This document shows, in pieces, positions 20,614 to 29,710 of a stretch of DNA of 64,000 nt. The DNA is from Acidimicrobiia bacterium (GTDB lineage: Bacteria; Actinomycetota; Acidimicrobiia; Spongiisociales; UBA5794): contig JALSQW010000063.1 of NCBI GenBank assembly GCA_026985095.1, positions 47,411-111,410 on the forward strand, written 5' to 3'. The notes beneath the pieces were generated by a model. That model was not told where the DNA came from. It was given only the letters and a program-made list of their open reading frames with translations, and did not search any database. Position numbers and translations under genes: made by a program. Each line of letters begins with the position of its first letter. The first letter of the stretch is position 1.

Positions 20614-21057
20614 GTGAGACGACTCCTCGTGGCGACGGGGATCTCCGTCGTCCTCGTCGCGGTGGGCATCGTCGCGTTCGGCGGCGGCGATGATGCCTCG
20701 TCGGCGTTGCCCCGCGATCCGATGACCGGCAAGACCGAGTTCGACATCCCGGTCCAGGATCCCGTCCTCGTCGCGGAAGGCGCGGCGATCTACCAGGCGA
20801 GCTGTGCGTCCTGCCATGGTGCCGACCTCCGTGGTACCGCCGTGGGCCCATCGCATCTTTCGATCATCTACAACCCCGACCACCACGGCGATCGGGCATT
20901 CGCCTCCGCCGTCGTCAACGGCGTCGAGGCCCACCATTGGAACTTCGGCGACATGCCGCCGGTGGCCGGGATCTCGGAGGCGGACTTCGTTCGGCTCATC
21001 GCCTTCATCCGCGAGCGTCAACGCCTCGACGGCTTCGAGGCCTACCCGCCGCCGTGA
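20614..21057 (+). CDS. Membrane-anchored c-type cytochrome
   Basis: A 147-aa monohaem cytochrome c. It has an N-terminal hydrophobic anchor (residues 4-22), the haem motif CASCH near residue 68 and a probable axial Met in GDMPPVAG. The C-terminal helix LIAFIRERQR is standard. It would carry electrons at the outer face of the membrane; the partner is not in the window. The start is GTG. A possible -10 box, TAGCAT, lies about 30 nt upstream. Confidence 0.85.
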   Translation: MRRLLVATGISVVLVAVGIVAFGGGDDASSALPRDPMTGKTEFDIPVQDPVLVAEGAAIYQASCASCHGADLRGTAVGPSHLSIIYNPDHHGDRAFASAVVNGVEAHHWNFGDMPPVAGISEADFVRLIAFIRERQRLDGFEAYPPP

Positions 21058-21077
21058 TCCGCCGGAGCGAGCCGGTC

Positions 21078-21845
21078 TCAACGACCGGTGAACTCGGGCT
21101 TCTCCTTGGCCAGGAACGCCTTCACCCCGATCCGGGCATCTTCGGTTGCGAAGACCTTGGCGAACTCTTCGGCTTCGACCATCAAGGCGTCCTCGAGCGG
21201 AAGGTCGTAGCCACGCCGGATGGCCCGCTTCACCGCCGCATACGCCCGCGTCGGCCCTGCCGCGAACCGGGCCGCGGCCGCCTGGGCGGAGGCGAGGAGG
21301 TCGTCGTCGGGAACCACCTCGTCGGCGAGGCCGATCGCGAGGGCCTCGGCGGCTTCGACGTGGCGACCGCTCATGCAGAGCTCCTTGCCTCGCTGGTAGC
21401 CGACCAGGCGCGGGAGACGCTGGGTCCCTCCGGCTCCGGGGATGATGCCGAGCCGGATCTCGGGTTGCCCGACCTTGGCGCCTTCGGCGAGGTACCGGAA
21501 GTCGGCGCCCATGGCGAGCTCGAGCCCACCCCCGAGGGCGAAGCCGGCCACGGCGGCGATCGTCGGCTTCTCGAGGGCTTCGAGACGGCCGACGACGGCC
21601 AGGAGGCCGGCAGCCTGACGCTCCTCCATCTTCCCTTCGAACGCGGCCTGGAACCCGGTGATGTCGGCCCCGGCGGCGAAATGCGGCGCCCCGGTGATCA
21701 CGACCGCCCGGATCTCGGGCGCTTCGGCCCGGGAGATGGCGTCGGCGATGTCACCGATCAGCTCGGCGTTGAGGGCGTTCACCGGCGGGCGGTTCAGCGT
21801 GATCGTCGCCACGGCCCCGTCGACGGTGTAGTCCACCAGGCTCAT
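21078..21845 (-). CDS. Enoyl-CoA hydratase/isomerase family protein
   Basis: A 255-aa crotonase. The oxyanion-hole segment is [12 protein letters not shown] near residue 60, and the catalytic-region pattern is [15 protein letters not shown] near 135, with both Glu-equivalent positions plausible for hydration. It should act on short 2-enoyl-CoA in fatty-acid or amino-acid breakdown. A GAGGAGG ribosome site precedes the ATG. It lies 33 bp after meaB on the same strand, suggesting acyl-CoA metabolism together. Confidence 0.92.
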   Translation of the reverse strand: MSLVDYTVDGAVATITLNRPPVNALNAELIGDIADAISRAEAPEIRAVVITGAPHFAAGADITGFQAAFEGKMEERQAAGLLAVVGRLEALEKPTIAAVAGFALGGGLELAMGADFRYLAEGAKVGQPEIRLGIIPGAGGTQRLPRLVGYQRGKELCMSGRHVEAAEALAIGLADEVVPDDDLLASAQAAAARFAAGPTRAYAAVKRAIRRGYDLPLEDALMVEAEEFAKVFATEDARIGVKAFLAKEKPEFTGR

Positions 21846-21878
21846 CGTTCCTCCTCGGAGATCGACTGCCCGGCCAGG

Positions 21879-22853
21879 CTACTCGGTCGCCTCCTCCGCC
21901 CCGTCGGCGGCAGCCAGGAGCCGGTCGGCGACGGTCCACGGGTCGATGGTTCCCTCGGCGACCGCAGCCACGACCGCGGCGTCGAGGTTCGGGAGGGCTC
22001 GGATCCGGCTGCGCAGGCGGGACTCGACCGCATGCAGGATCTCGGTTCGGGCACGCTGCCGGCGACGGACCTCTGCCTCGCCCGACCGTTGGGTCACCGC
22101 TCGATGAGCCACGACGGCATCGACGACCTCGGCGACACCCTCCCCGGTCGTGGCGACCGTCGTCACGATCGGCGGCGTCCATGCCGAGGCCGGTGCGAGC
22201 TCGAGCATGCCCTCGAGGTCGCGCACGGTGTCATCCACCCCGGGAAGGTCCGCCTTGTTGACCACGAAGACGTCGGCGATCTCGAGCAGCCCGGCCTTGG
22301 CCGCCTGCATCGCATCGCCCCAGCGAGGGTTGACGACCACGATGGTGGTGTCCGCCTCCTCGGCGATCTCGACCTCGGCCTGGCCGACCCCCACCGTCTC
22401 GACGAGGAGCTCGTCGAAGCCGGCCGCGGCGAGCACGGATAACACCGGGCTCACCCCTGTGGCCAGCCCACCCAACCGTCCCCGGTTGGCCATCGAACGC
22501 ACGAACACCCCGCGGTCGTCGATGTGACGCTGCATTCGGATGCGGTCTCCGAGGATCGCTCCCCCGGTGAAGGGGCTCGATGGGTCGACGGCGACGACCG
22601 CCACCGTGCGATCTCGCCGTCGGAGCTCGGCGATCATCGCATCGACGAGGGTCGACTTCCCTGCCCCCGGTGGTCCGGTGATGCCGATCGCCGATCGGCG
22701 ACCGGCAGGCCCGGAAGCTCGCCGGAGGAGGCGGTCGGCTCCCGCCCGGTGGTCCTCCACGATGCTCAGCGCCCGGGCCAGGGCGCGCCGGTCGCCGACA
22801 CGAGCCGCCTCCAACAGCGCGGCGGGATCGTCGGGAGGTGAGGAGCTCGACAT
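21879..22853 (-). CDS. meaB: Methylmalonyl-CoA mutase-associated GTPase MeaB
   Basis: A 324-aa G3E-family GTPase that protects and reloads adenosylcobalamin-dependent methylmalonyl-CoA mutase. The P-loop is GPPGAGKST, and AVDPSSPFTGGAILGDRIRM, ETVGVGQAE and VNKADLPG follow in the standard order. No mutase subunit is in the window. The ATG at 22853 has TAGGCT 8 nt upstream. Confidence 0.93.
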   Translation of the reverse strand: MSSSSPPDDPAALLEAARVGDRRALARALSIVEDHRAGADRLLRRASGPAGRRSAIGITGPPGAGKSTLVDAMIAELRRRDRTVAVVAVDPSSPFTGGAILGDRIRMQRHIDDRGVFVRSMANRGRLGGLATGVSPVLSVLAAAGFDELLVETVGVGQAEVEIAEEADTTIVVVNPRWGDAMQAAKAGLLEIADVFVVNKADLPGVDDTVRDLEGMLELAPASAWTPPIVTTVATTGEGVAEVVDAVVAHRAVTQRSGEAEVRRRQRARTEILHAVESRLRSRIRALPNLDAAVVAAVAEGTIDPWTVADRLLAAADGAEEATE

Positions 22854-22861
22854 GCCCGCCG

Positions 22862-22867
22862 AGCCTA
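22862..22867 (-). promoter_or_regulatory. -10 box of meaB (leaderless)
   Basis: TAGGCT on the minus strand lies 8 nt before the meaB ATG. Confidence 0.42.
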
Positions 22868-22929
22868 CCGTGAGGAGGACCGTCCTCCGGCGTCCTCGTG
22901 CGGCGGCGGTCGCCGGAATCCGGCCCGTG

Positions 22930-23340
22930 TCAGCGGCCGCCGGCGACGCGGAGCGGTTCGACGATCACCGTCACCCTGACGTCGCCGGGCTGTAGCCACG
23001 GGTAGCGGGGTTCGCCGAGGTACTTCTTCGCGAGTGCGTCGATGACCTCGACACCGTCGACGGTGCGCATCTCCACGACCCGGCCCTGGATCGACCAGTT
23101 CCGGTACGGATCGCCCGGAGCCGAGATCGACACCGCGACCCTCCGATCGCGGCGCATGTTCCGCCACTTGCGGCGGCCCTGGAGGGTGTTGAACACGATC
23201 AGATCGCCGTCTCTGGCGATCCACATGGCGGTGGCGTGCGGCGAGCCGTCGGGATCCACGGTCGCTAGGTGAGCGAACGCCGTCCCGTCGATGGCTGTGC
23301 GCAGATCGTCGGGGAGGGACACGCCGGCTCGTTCGGTCAT
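22930..23340 (-). CDS. Pyridoxamine-5'-phosphate-oxidase-like flavin/F420-binding protein
   Basis: A 136-aa split-barrel protein of the PPOX class. It has FAHLATVDPDGSPHATAMWIARDGDLIVFN in the first half and RRKWRNMRRDRRVAVSI, then NWSIQGRVVEM, in the second. This matches the F420-dependent family common in actinobacteria, which reduces or oxidises small molecules; the cofactor is inferred. The ATG at 23340 has TACGCT 7 nt upstream. Confidence 0.87.
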   Translation of the reverse strand: MTERAGVSLPDDLRTAIDGTAFAHLATVDPDGSPHATAMWIARDGDLIVFNTLQGRRKWRNMRRDRRVAVSISAPGDPYRNWSIQGRVVEMRTVDGVEVIDALAKKYLGEPRYPWLQPGDVRVTVIVEPLRVAGGR

Positions 23341-23347
23341 GGCGCCC

Positions 23348-23353
23348 AGCGTA
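23348..23353 (-). promoter_or_regulatory. -10 box of the PPOX-like gene (leaderless)
   Basis: TACGCT on the minus strand lies 7 nt before the ATG at 23340. Confidence 0.55.
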
Positions 23354-23375
23354 CCGTCGGCACGACCGGCGTTCC

Positions 23376-23702
23376 TCACACGGCCTCGACCTCTTCGACG
23401 CCGGGGACACGGTCCTTCAAGATCCGCTCGATCCCGCCCACCAGCGTCATCGTCGACAACGGGCACCCCCCGCAGGCACCGACGAGCTGGAGCGACACCT
23501 TCCCGCCGTCGGTGCCCAGGAGCACCAGGTCTCCCCCGTCGGCCTGCAGCGCCGGGCGGATGTACTCGAGGGTGGAGTTGAGGGCCTCCAAGTCGATGGC
23601 CCCGCCGGCATCGAAGGTGCGCGGCGCCTCGCCCGGCGCGGCGATCTCGATGACGCTCGACTGCGGCTCGTGGGCCGCTTCGGTTCCGGTGTCTTCGCTC
23701 AT
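23376..23702 (-). CDS. NifU C-terminal-domain (Nfu-type) iron-sulfur protein
   Basis: A 108-aa protein with a flexible acidic N-terminus (about 35 residues) and one Nfu domain. The domain has LEYIRPALQADGGDLVL and the cluster-binding CxxC in VGACGGCPLSTMTL, then IERILKDRVPGV. It would carry [4Fe-4S] clusters to client enzymes. The ATG at 23702 is chosen; an upstream ATG at 23741 overlaps a TACGAT -10-like box and so would probably not be in the transcript. Confidence 0.88.
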   Translation of the reverse strand: MSEDTGTEAAHEPQSSVIEIAAPGEAPRTFDAGGAIDLEALNSTLEYIRPALQADGGDLVLLGTDGGKVSLQLVGACGGCPLSTMTLVGGIERILKDRVPGVEEVEAV

Positions 23703-23777
23703 GCGCGATGCCCTCGAAGGTCGGCGATCGAACGTCCGCATCGTAGGCCGGAGTCGGCGACTACCGACCCGGCCCGG

Positions 23778-25127
23778 TCACCGCGGCCACCAGCCGGTGA
23801 GGAACGACCGGAGCTGCTCGAGGAGCGGGATCGGCGGGATGACGATGATCCGGTCACCTCCGTCGAGGAAGGTCCATGTCCCTGTCGTCATGACGGTGCC
23901 CGAGGGGCGGCCGTTGATCCGGAGCTCGAACGGGCCCGTGGCCTCCACCGAGATCAGCGCCTTGCCCCATCCGAGACCGACGACGACACGATCGGGAACG
24001 AACTCGCCGCCATCGACGGGTTCCAGGCCGCCGTAGTAGTGCGCCAGGATCTCCCGATAGTCGGCTCCCTGCTCGGCCATCGCCCGCGCTCCCCACTGGC
24101 TGAGGCCCACGCCGTGACCCCAGCCTTCGCCCTCGATCCGGACCACCGGCCGAGGGATGTCACGATCGGAGGGCAAGAAGCGCTCGGCGTCGGTGCCGAC
24201 ACCTCGGTCGAACTCGATCTCGTAGGTGTACGAGGGCAGGCTCTGGGGGAGCCGCTTGCCGTCCTCGCGGCGGGCGGGGAACGCCCCCGGGTACAGCCGG
24301 TCGGCCTCGCGGTTCATGGCTCCCTTCAGCTTCGTCGCCGAGATCCGCACCGACCCGCCGTCGGTGTCGACGATGAGCTCGACGGGACCGTTCCCTTCCC
24401 CCGGATCGTCGACCCGGATCCCACGCAACCGCCCGGACACGTCGTAGCCGTCGGCATGGAGGATCTCCACGAACGCTTCGGGGTCGACACCGAAGGACCA
24501 TTCGGCCCACGGGCTCACCCCCTCCTCGGGCGAGTCGACCGGCTGGAGGTACGGCACCGGGGCGCCACCCCAGATGTCCTGGTTGGCTCGGGTCCTGGAC
24601 CCTGCGCTCGAAGAGAAGACGGTCTCGGCCGGCCGTCCGTTCCACATCAGGATCTCCCCCCGGGTCCGGTCGACGGCCTCGAGCCAGCGGTCACCGCCTT
24701 CGGCGTCGACGACGCCGGCCCCTGCGTAGACCTGGCAGGCCGAGGTCGCGCAGATGTCGTAGCCGTACTCGGCCTCCCGGCCGCTCCGACCGCCGCCGAG
24801 CTGGTATGCGAGGTAGGTGCGTGCGGCGACGACCTGAGCCGCCAGGCTCTCCATCGGCCATGAGTACGGCACCTCCCGGATCCCCGCCAGGTAGTCGTCG
24901 AGGCCGACGATCTCGCCCAGGAACAGCCCGTCGGAGACGGATCGCACCACGATGGTGCCGCCGTACACCCGGTCGCGGATCTCGAAGCGGGATCCGTCGA
25001 CCGGAACGAACTCGACATCTTCGACCTGTGCCTCCGACGGCGTGACGGCCGACGCCGGACCAGGCAGGGCGGCCAGCATCACCCCGATGGCGACGATCAC
25101 CGAAGCGATGGCACGAAGATGGGTCAC
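23778..25127 (-). CDS. Secreted SpoIID/LytB-domain protein
   Basis: A 449-aa exported protein with a signal peptide (cleavage near GPASAVTP, residue 27). The SpoIID/LytB domain is marked by LDDYLAGIREVPYSWPMESLAAQVVAARTY-type sequence, TVFSSSAGSRT and the late WGHGVGLSQWGARAMAEQG. SpoIID enzymes cleave glycan strands and LytB enhances amidases; in a non-sporulating actinobacterium it is more likely a cell-wall remodelling factor. The GTG start at 25127 begins the signal peptide. It follows murA on the same strand. Confidence 0.88.
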   Translation of the reverse strand: MTHLRAIASVIVAIGVMLAALPGPASAVTPSEAQVEDVEFVPVDGSRFEIRDRVYGGTIVVRSVSDGLFLGEIVGLDDYLAGIREVPYSWPMESLAAQVVAARTYLAYQLGGGRSGREAEYGYDICATSACQVYAGAGVVDAEGGDRWLEAVDRTRGEILMWNGRPAETVFSSSAGSRTRANQDIWGGAPVPYLQPVDSPEEGVSPWAEWSFGVDPEAFVEILHADGYDVSGRLRGIRVDDPGEGNGPVELIVDTDGGSVRISATKLKGAMNREADRLYPGAFPARREDGKRLPQSLPSYTYEIEFDRGVGTDAERFLPSDRDIPRPVVRIEGEGWGHGVGLSQWGARAMAEQGADYREILAHYYGGLEPVDGGEFVPDRVVVGLGWGKALISVEATGPFELRINGRPSGTVMTTGTWTFLDGGDRIIVIPPIPLLEQLRSFLTGWWPR

Positions 25128-25171
25128 GGCCGCATTCTCCCGGCGTCTGGGACGTATCGACGCCTTTCGGG

Positions 25172-26428
25172 TCACATCTCGACGCGCGCCACATCGGCGC
25201 CCATCGCCGCGAGTTTGGGAACGAAGCCGTCGTAGCCCCGATCGACATGCCCGGCTCCGACGACCAGCGTCTCGCCGTCGGCCCGAAGTCCCGCGATCGT
25301 GAGCGCCGCCGCCGCCCGGATGTCGCACCCGTCGACCTCGCAACCGCTGAGTCGCTCCACCCCACGGACCACGACATGCTGACCGTCGGCGTGGACGTCG
25401 GCGCCCATCCGGTTCAGCTCGCCGAGGTACCGGAAGCGTGACGCGTAGACGTTCTCGGTGACGATCGACGTCCCGTCGGCGACCGACAGGAACGCCACCA
25501 TCTGGGGATGCATGTCGGTGTGGAAACCCGGGTACGGCAAGGTGGCGAAGTCCACCGCCACAGGACGCTCGGGCCCTCGGATCCGGCACCATCCCTCTCC
25601 GACGTCGACGGCGACCCCTGCGTCGGCGAGCTTCGACAGCTCCATCCGAAGATGGTCGGGCACACAGTCGGTGATCGTCACATCTCCGCCGGTCATCGCC
25701 GCCGCCGCGGCGTAGGTCCCCGCTTCGAGGCGATCCGGGACGACCCGGTGACTGGCAGGCTCGAGATGGTCGACACCGACGACGTGGATCGTCGACGTGC
25801 CCGCACCGTCGATCTTGGCACCCATCTTCTGGAGGTACGCGGCGAGATCGACGAGCTCGGGTTCCCTCGCCGCGTTCGAGATGACGGTCTCCCCGTCGGC
25901 CAACACGGCGGCCAGCAGCAGGTTCTCGGTCGCTCCGACGGACGGGAACTCGAGGAACACCTCGGCGCCGTGAAGGCCATCGGGCGCCGAGGCGTGCAGG
26001 ACGCCGTGAACCAGCTCGAAGACGGCTCCCATGTCCTCCAACCCGCCGAGATGCAGGTCGATGGGCCGCGTGCCGAAGTCGTCCCCTCCGGGCAAGGCCA
26101 CCCGGGCGGTGCCCGTCCGAGCCAGCAACGCCCCCAAGACCAAGATCGACGCTCGCATCCGACGAACCAGGTCGAGGGGAGCTTCGGGGAACGGCTCGTC
26201 GGGGACCCCGATGACGAGCTCGTTCCCGTGGCGGTCACACTCGGCGCCGACGTGACGGAGCACCTGTCCCATCAAGGCGACGTCCTGGATCCCAGGGACG
26301 TTCACGATCCGATGCTCGCCGGGGGCCAGCAAGGACGCGACCATGTGCTTGAGGACCGCGTTCTTCGCTCCGAGCACGGCGACGGTTCCCTGGAGCGGCG
26401 CGCCGCCGACGATCCTGATGGCCTGCAT
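25172..26428 (-). CDS. murA: UDP-N-acetylglucosamine 1-carboxyvinyltransferase
   Basis: A 418-aa MurA, the first committed enzyme of peptidoglycan synthesis, adding enolpyruvate to UDP-GlcNAc. LGAKNAVLKHM at residues 19-29 holds the conserved Lys-Asn pair. The active-site loop reads LPGGDDFGTRPIDLH, with Asp116 where E. coli has Cys115, so fosfomycin should not bind covalently. The ATG at 26428 has TATCCT 6 nt upstream. Confidence 0.95.
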   Translation of the reverse strand: MQAIRIVGGAPLQGTVAVLGAKNAVLKHMVASLLAPGEHRIVNVPGIQDVALMGQVLRHVGAECDRHGNELVIGVPDEPFPEAPLDLVRRMRASILVLGALLARTGTARVALPGGDDFGTRPIDLHLGGLEDMGAVFELVHGVLHASAPDGLHGAEVFLEFPSVGATENLLLAAVLADGETVISNAAREPELVDLAAYLQKMGAKIDGAGTSTIHVVGVDHLEPASHRVVPDRLEAGTYAAAAAMTGGDVTITDCVPDHLRMELSKLADAGVAVDVGEGWCRIRGPERPVAVDFATLPYPGFHTDMHPQMVAFLSVADGTSIVTENVYASRFRYLGELNRMGADVHADGQHVVVRGVERLSGCEVDGCDIRAAAALTIAGLRADGETLVVGAGHVDRGYDGFVPKLAAMGADVARVEM

Positions 26429-26434
26429 CGGGCC

Positions 26435-26440
26435 AGGATA
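26435..26440 (-). promoter_or_regulatory. -10 box of murA (leaderless)
   Basis: TATCCT on the minus strand lies 6 nt before the murA ATG. Confidence 0.55.
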
Positions 26441-26474
26441 CGGCCGGCCCCTGCGAAAGGGGCGGCGCCGACGG

Positions 26475-26987
26475 CTACGGGATGGGGACGACCTCGGAGA
26501 AGAAGACGTCGGCGTGCGACTCCCACGACGCGTCGGGCCCCCGCACCTCGACACCGATCGCCCGCGACGTCCCGGTCGGGACCAACAGGTACCACAGCCG
26601 CCCACCCTCGTAGGCACCCATGGAGCGGACCGCGCCGTCGCCCACCGGGGTCGTCGTCGCCAGCTCCCCGACGCCGGTCTCCTCCAGCAGGCGCCAGAAC
26701 GCCTCGACGACATCGACGGGACGAGCCGGCCAGGTTCCCCCGGCTTGTACGACGACCGCCTCCATGTTGGTCGGACCGACCGTCGCCAGGGCCACATTCG
26801 GCGCCGAGGGATGCTGGAAACGGATGAAGTCGGGACCTGTCTCGATCACCTCCCACCCGGACGGATACGCGATGCACACCGTGTCGGCGCAGGCGACGTC
26901 GCGCCCGTCGATCGGAGGGGCCGACGGGCCCGACGCGCACGCCGCGACGACGAGGGCCGAGGCCACGAGGACGGCGAGCCGGTGCAT
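26475..26987 (-). CDS. Putative lipoprotein of unknown function
   Basis: A 170-aa exported protein. The N-terminus is a signal sequence with a lipobox around VVAACAS (Cys near residue 17). Two further Cys (DVACADTVC) could form a disulfide. The segment AYPSGWEVIETGPDFIRFQHPSAPNV-like resembles the PsbP/lipoprotein LpqN fold in outline only. I chose the second of two adjacent ATGs because TACGCT then lies 6 nt upstream; the start may be 26990. Confidence 0.75.
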   Translation of the reverse strand: MHRLAVLVASALVVAACASGPSAPPIDGRDVACADTVCIAYPSGWEVIETGPDFIRFQHPSAPNVALATVGPTNMEAVVVQAGGTWPARPVDVVEAFWRLLEETGVGELATTTPVGDGAVRSMGAYEGGRLWYLLVPTGTSRAIGVEVRGPDASWESHADVFFSEVVPIP

Positions 26988-26993
26988 CATCTG

Positions 26994-26999
26994 AGCGTA
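26994..26999 (-). promoter_or_regulatory. -10 box of the 26.5-kb lipoprotein gene (leaderless)
   Basis: TACGCT on the minus strand lies 6 nt before the ATG at 26987 (3 nt before the first ATG). Confidence 0.5.
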
Positions 27000-27077
27000 C
27001 CCCGCCGCCGGCGGTGTCCGGAAGGGAGGGAACCGAGGCGCACTACCGTGGCGTCGACATCGGACGAGGAGCGGAAC

Positions 27078-27527
27078 GTGAAGGTTGCGATCGGAGCGGA
27101 CCACGCCGGCTACCGCCTCAAGGAACACATCGGTGCACTCCTCTCCGACGCCGGCCACGAGGTCGTCGACCTGGGAACCGACTCGGAGGCGGCCGTCGAC
27201 TACCCGGACTTCGCGGCCGCCGTCGGACGGGCCGTCGTTCACGGAGACGCGGATCGAGGCATCGTCATCTGCGGCTCCGGTGCCGGAGCATCTATCGCCG
27301 CGACCAAGATCACCGGCGTGCGCTGCGCGACGGTCCACGACGTCTACACGGCGCATCAAGCCGTCGAACACGACGACATGAACGTCCTCGCGTTGGGGGC
27401 ACGGGTGATCGGCGTGGCGTTGGCGTGGGAGATCGTCGAGACCTTCCTCCGGGCCCGCTTCGACGGTGCGCAACGGCACCGGCGTCGGCTCGCCAAGGTC
27501 GAAGCACTCGACCGGAAACGGTCCTGA
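27078..27527 (+). CDS. rpiB: Ribose-5-phosphate isomerase B (housekeeping copy)
   Basis: A 149-aa RpiB interconverting ribose 5-phosphate and ribulose 5-phosphate. It starts VKVAIGADHAGYRLKEHI, and the catalytic Cys65 is in IVICGSGAGASIAATK; ALGARVIG and the C-terminal FDGAQRHRRR phosphate-binding Arg residues are present. The GTG at 27078 has a GAGGAG site 6 nt before it, with TACCGT about 28 nt upstream as a likely -10. A second, divergent RpiB is encoded in the microcompartment operon at 37.2 kb. Confidence 0.93.
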   Translation: MKVAIGADHAGYRLKEHIGALLSDAGHEVVDLGTDSEAAVDYPDFAAAVGRAVVHGDADRGIVICGSGAGASIAATKITGVRCATVHDVYTAHQAVEHDDMNVLALGARVIGVALAWEIVETFLRARFDGAQRHRRRLAKVEALDRKRS

Positions 27528-27627
27528 GGCCCGACCCTCCGAACCGCTACGGCAGCGGGCATCCGGCGCCGATAGCTCTCTTCAGCGCCGGCTGCGGGAG
27601 CTCCCGACCCGATACCATGGCAGGGCG

Positions 27628-29703
27628 ATGCGCGAGCAACAGACCAGATACCTGAACCGAGAGCTGTCGGTCCTCGATTTCCAGGACCGCGTCCTGGCCC
27701 TGGCCGAGGATCCCCACCGGCCACTGCTCGAACGAGCCAAGTTCCTCGCCATCGTGACGTCCAACCTCGACGAGTTCTTCCAGGTCCGTGTCGCCGGCCT
27801 GCAAGAGCAGGTCCTCGGCGGGGTCACCTCCACACCACCCGACGGGTTGACGCCGCGCCGGCAGCTCGAGGCGATCCGCACCGCCGTCGAGAGCCTCAAC
27901 CGGCGGATCGACTCGTCGTACGTCAAGGAGCTGGTCCCCGAACTCGGTGCCGCCGGCATCGTCATCACCGACTTCGAGCGGCTCGCGCCCAGCGAACGAG
28001 AGGCGATGCGGGCGACCTTCGAGGCACAGGTCTTCCCCATCCTCACACCGCTCGCCGTCGACCCGTCCCACCCGTTCCCGTACATCTCGAACCTGTCGCT
28101 CAACCTGGCGGTGCTGGTCCGCCAAGCCGACGGCCGGGGCGTCCGGTTCGCCCGGGTCAAGATCCCCCCCAACGTGCCCCGATTCGTCGAGCTGTCGGGC
28201 GGCCGGTTCGTGCCCCTCGAGCAGATCGTCGGCAGTCACCTCGGACGGCTGTTCGGCGGACTCGACGTCATCGACTATTTCGCGTTCCGGGTCACCCGTA
28301 CCGCCGACCTGGCCGTCGAAGAGGAGGAAGCCGACGACCTCCTCGAGGCGATGGAGTCGGTCCTGCGATACCGGCGACTGTCGGCGAGGGCGGTACGGCT
28401 CGAGGTCGAGTCCGACATGCCCCAGAACGTCCTCGAGCTGCTCCTCGACGGGCTCGAGCTCGACGAACACGACGTGTACCGCCGCGAAGCACCCCTCGGT
28501 TTGAACACCCTGTGGGAGCTGTACGGGATCGATCGCCCCGACCTCAAGGACGAGCCGTGGACGCCCACCACACAACCCCGACTCGCCGAACGCAGCGGTC
28601 ACCGGCTCGACCTGTTCGCCGAGATCCGCCGCGGCGACATCCTCGTTCATCATCCGTACGAGTCGTTCGCCACCTCCACCGGAACGTTCCTCGCCCAGGC
28701 GGCGGCCGACCCCGACGTCGTCGCCATCAAACAGACGTTGTACCGAACCTCGATGCCGGAGGATCCTGCCCTCGGCGGCGAGGAATCGATCGTGCGGAGC
28801 CTCATCGCCGCCGCCGAAGCAGGCAAGCAGGTCGTCGTCCTCGTCGAGCTGAAGGCCCGCTTCGACGAGGCGGCCAACATCAACTGGGCCCGGATGCTCG
28901 AAGCCGCCGGTGTGCACGTCGTCTACGGCGTGCACGGCCTCAAGACCCACGCCAAGGTCCTGCTGGTGGTCCGACGCGAGCAAGGGACGCTGCGCCGCTA
29001 CGCGCACATCGGGACCGGCAACTACAACCCGAAGACCGCCCGGATCTACGAGGATCTGGGGCTCCTCACCGCCGACGACGACATCGGCGCCGACCTGACG
29101 GACCTGTTCAACCACCTGACCGGCTACGCCATGCCGGGCGACTACCGCAAGCTGCTGGTCGCTCCGCACTGGCTACGGGAACGCATCGTCGAACGCATCC
29201 GAGAACAAGCTGCGCTCGGGCGTGCCGGACACATCCTGATGAAGATCAACCACCTCGTCGATCGGGAGATCATCGACGAGCTGTACGCCGCATCGGAGGC
29301 CGGATGCACCGTCCAGCTCATCGTGCGCGGCATCTGCTGTCTCCGGCCTCAGGTACGCGGCCAGTCGGACAACATCACGGTGCGGTCCATCGTCGGCAAG
29401 TTCCTCGAGCACTCGCGCATCTACCGCTTCGGCCAGGCCGGCGACGAGGGGGTCTACTACATCGGCTCGGCCGACATGATGCCCCGGAACCTCAACGGAC
29501 GCGTCGAGGATCTCGTACCGGTCACGGATCCCAGACTCAAACGGCGCCTCCAGCAGATCCTCGACGTCGAGCTGGCCGACGACGCCCTCGCATGGGAGAT
29601 GACCGCCGATGGGTGGCGCAAGGTGCCCGTCACCGAGGGAATCGACGCCCATGAGACGCTCCAACAGCTCGCCATCGAACGGGCCCACGGGATCGAGGTC
29701 TGA
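27628..29703 (+). CDS. ppk1: Polyphosphate kinase 1
   Basis: A 691-aa PPK1 that makes polyphosphate from ATP. The N-terminal domain begins RYLNRELSVLDFQDRVL and has FLAIVTSNLDEFFQVRV. The phospholipase-D-like halves hold the catalytic His region LKTHAKVLLVVRRE and YAHIGTGNYNPKTARIYED, and later RIYRFGQAGDEGVYYIGSAD. The next gene, encoding a NUDIX/phosphatase fusion, starts 7 bp after the stop, matching the ppk1-mutT1 pairing known from mycobacteria. Confidence 0.96.
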   Translation: MREQQTRYLNRELSVLDFQDRVLALAEDPHRPLLERAKFLAIVTSNLDEFFQVRVAGLQEQVLGGVTSTPPDGLTPRRQLEAIRTAVESLNRRIDSSYVKELVPELGAAGIVITDFERLAPSEREAMRATFEAQVFPILTPLAVDPSHPFPYISNLSLNLAVLVRQADGRGVRFARVKIPPNVPRFVELSGGRFVPLEQIVGSHLGRLFGGLDVIDYFAFRVTRTADLAVEEEEADDLLEAMESVLRYRRLSARAVRLEVESDMPQNVLELLLDGLELDEHDVYRREAPLGLNTLWELYGIDRPDLKDEPWTPTTQPRLAERSGHRLDLFAEIRRGDILVHHPYESFATSTGTFLAQAAADPDVVAIKQTLYRTSMPEDPALGGEESIVRSLIAAAEAGKQVVVLVELKARFDEAANINWARMLEAAGVHVVYGVHGLKTHAKVLLVVRREQGTLRRYAHIGTGNYNPKTARIYEDLGLLTADDDIGADLTDLFNHLTGYAMPGDYRKLLVAPHWLRERIVERIREQAALGRAGHILMKINHLVDREIIDELYAASEAGCTVQLIVRGICCLRPQVRGQSDNITVRSIVGKFLEHSRIYRFGQAGDEGVYYIGSADMMPRNLNGRVEDLVPVTDPRLKRRLQQILDVELADDALAWEMTADGWRKVPVTEGIDAHETLQQLAIERAHGIEV

Positions 29704-29710
29704 CGAGCCG

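Noticed and set aside
23778..25127. Evidence of endospore formation from SpoIID-domain proteins
   Set aside because: SpoIID/LytB domains occur widely as wall enzymes in non-sporulating bacteria, and no other sporulation gene is present.
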